A stretch of 14,435 nt of DNA from positions 1 to 14,435 of the forward strand of contig CALLKI010000066.1 in NCBI GenBank assembly GCA_938008415.1, given 5' to 3'. A program made the position numbers and the translations under genes. The notes under the pieces are model-generated. The model saw only the letters and a program-made list of their open reading frames with translations, had not been told where the DNA came from and did not search any database. The stretch comes from an uncultured Luteimonas sp. GTDB lineage: Bacteria > Pseudomonadota > Gammaproteobacteria > Xanthomonadales > Xanthomonadaceae. This document shows positions 13,830 to 14,435 of the stretch, one piece after another; the first letter of the stretch is position 1; each line of letters begins with the position of its first letter.

Positions 13830-13835
13830 AGGATA
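13830..13835 (-). promoter_or_regulatory. Possible -10 box of the DUF962 gene
   Basis: On the minus strand TATCCT (within GTTATCCT) lies 29 bases before the start codon, with a Shine-Dalgarno in between. No clear -35 is seen. It suggests that the gene has a promoter of its own downstream of purC. Confidence 0.35.
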
Positions 13836-13866
13836 ACGCCCGGGGCGCAGGTGCACGATCCCGGCC

Positions 13867-13885
13867 GTTGCTGCACGGCAGCAGC
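13867..13885 (-). terminator. Possible terminator after purC
   Basis: A 6-bp stem, TGCTGC (13869-13874) with GCAGCA (13878-13883) and loop ACG, is extended outward by a T-G wobble and a G-C pair. It lies about 22 bases beyond the purC stop in the purC direction. A second imperfect fold (GCAGGGG with CCCC and CTGC) adjoins it. There is no T-run, so the call is weak. Confidence 0.3.
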
Positions 13886-13907
13886 GGGGGGCGTCCCCTG
13901 CGGCGAC

Positions 13908-14435
13908 TCAGTCGATGCTGATCCCCGCCAGCTTCCACAGCGCCTCGGCGTAGCGGGCGCGGGTGCGCCCGATGACCTCGGGCGGCAGCTTCGGCCCGGG
14001 CGGGGTCTTGTCCCAGCCGGACTGCTCCAGCCAGTCGCGGACGATCTGCTTGTCGTAGCTCGGCGGGCTGGTGCCGACCTCGTACTCGTCGGCGGGCCAG
14101 TAGCGCGACGAGTCCGGGGTGAGCATCTCGTCCATCACGTACAGGCGGCCGTCGGCGTCGGTGCCGAACTCGAACTTGGTGTCGGCGAGGATGATCCCGC
14201 GCTCGGCGGCGTAGGCCGCGGCGAACTTGTAGATGCGCAGGGTGGCGTCGCGCACCTGCTCGGCCAGCTCGGCGCCGATCATCCGCACCGCGGTGTCGAA
14301 GTCGATGTTCTCGTCGTGGTCGCCGACTGCGGCCTTGGTCGAGGGGGTGAAGATCGGCTCGGGCAGCTGCTCCGCGAGGCGCAGGCCGTCGGGCAGGGGG
14401 ATGCCGCTGACCCGGCCGGTGCGCTGGTAGTCCTT
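13908..14435 (-). CDS. purC: SAICAR synthetase (PurC), C-terminal 175 residues; start outside window
   Basis: Phosphoribosylaminoimidazole-succinocarboxamide synthase, the ATP-dependent ligase joining aspartate to CAIR in purine biosynthesis. The frame is open to the right edge and begins KDYQRTGRVSG, so the ATG within MRMIGAEL is internal. Visible motifs are FTPSTKA followed by GDHDENI, the signature IILADTKFEFG, and MLTPDSSRYWPADEY followed by YDKQIVRDWL. FTPSTKA/GDHDEN belongs to the long Ade1-like type (about 300 residues), not the 237-residue E. coli type, so about 125 residues are missing. The reading frame is intact and the C-terminus (LAGISID) looks complete. Confidence 0.97.
   Translation of the reverse strand, partial: KDYQRTGRVSGIPLPDGLRLAEQLPEPIFTPSTKAAVGDHDENIDFDTAVRMIGAELAEQVRDATLRIYKFAAAYAAERGIILADTKFEFGTDADGRLYVMDEMLTPDSSRYWPADEYEVGTSPPSYDKQIVRDWLEQSGWDKTPPGPKLPPEVIGRTRARYAEALWKLAGISID

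Noticed and set aside
1..14435. Mobile element, CRISPR array, toxin-antitoxin or phage defence system
   Set aside because: No transposase, integrase, nuclease, direct-repeat array or small paired genes were seen. Composition and gene density look uniform across the window.

Overview
This is a GC-rich stretch of ordinary, densely packed bacterial chromosome. Gene content, codon use, AGGAGG-like ribosome-binding sites and isolated TAnnnT promoter boxes suggest a gammaproteobacterium of the Xanthomonadaceae (Lysobacter/Luteimonas/Xanthomonas relatives). That placement is inferred, not computed. I see no rRNA, tRNA, CRISPR, insertion sequence or prophage, and no gene-free stretch longer than 300 bases.

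Left part (1-2815, + strand): a POT-family proton:oligopeptide symporter whose N-terminus lies outside the window, a strong hairpin terminator, and then a 430-residue major facilitator protein. Its TM2-TM5 region resembles the eukaryotic lysosomal dipeptide carrier MFSD1. This gene ends tail-to-tail with a MarR-family regulator.

Tyrosine catabolism (2808-4475): the MarR regulator (- strand) is divergent from hppD, 4-hydroxyphenylpyruvate dioxygenase (+ strand). A perfect GTTTCA-GT-TGAAAC inverted repeat fills the spacer between a good -35 and -10 in front of hppD, so a simple model is repression of hppD by the neighbouring MarR protein. No homogentisate dioxygenase gene follows in the window.

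Envelope and ion transport (4667-12250): a small unrecognised lipoprotein and a CaCA-family cation exchanger lie on the + strand. They converge on a complete six-gene Mrp/Pha-type multisubunit Na+(K+)/H+ antiporter operon on the - strand. Its order of transcription is mrpAB (fused A and B), C, D, E, F, G. All its junctions overlap or are nearly touching, as expected for a translationally coupled complex. The CaCA gene and mrpG share one stop-codon-containing hairpin as a bidirectional terminator.

Right part (12352-14435): an atypical SDR/NAD(P)-dependent epimerase-like protein (+), possibly read from a leaderless transcript; a DUF962/Mpo1-like small membrane protein (-); and the C-terminal 175 residues of purC (-), of the long Ade1-like type, running off the right edge.

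No clear new multi-gene system is visible. The most interesting items are the MFSD1-like transporter beside a peptide symporter, the candidate MarR operator in the hppD promoter, the structured Shine-Dalgarno-free leader of the Mrp operon, the charged C-terminal tails on MrpC and MrpG, and the unassigned lipoprotein.
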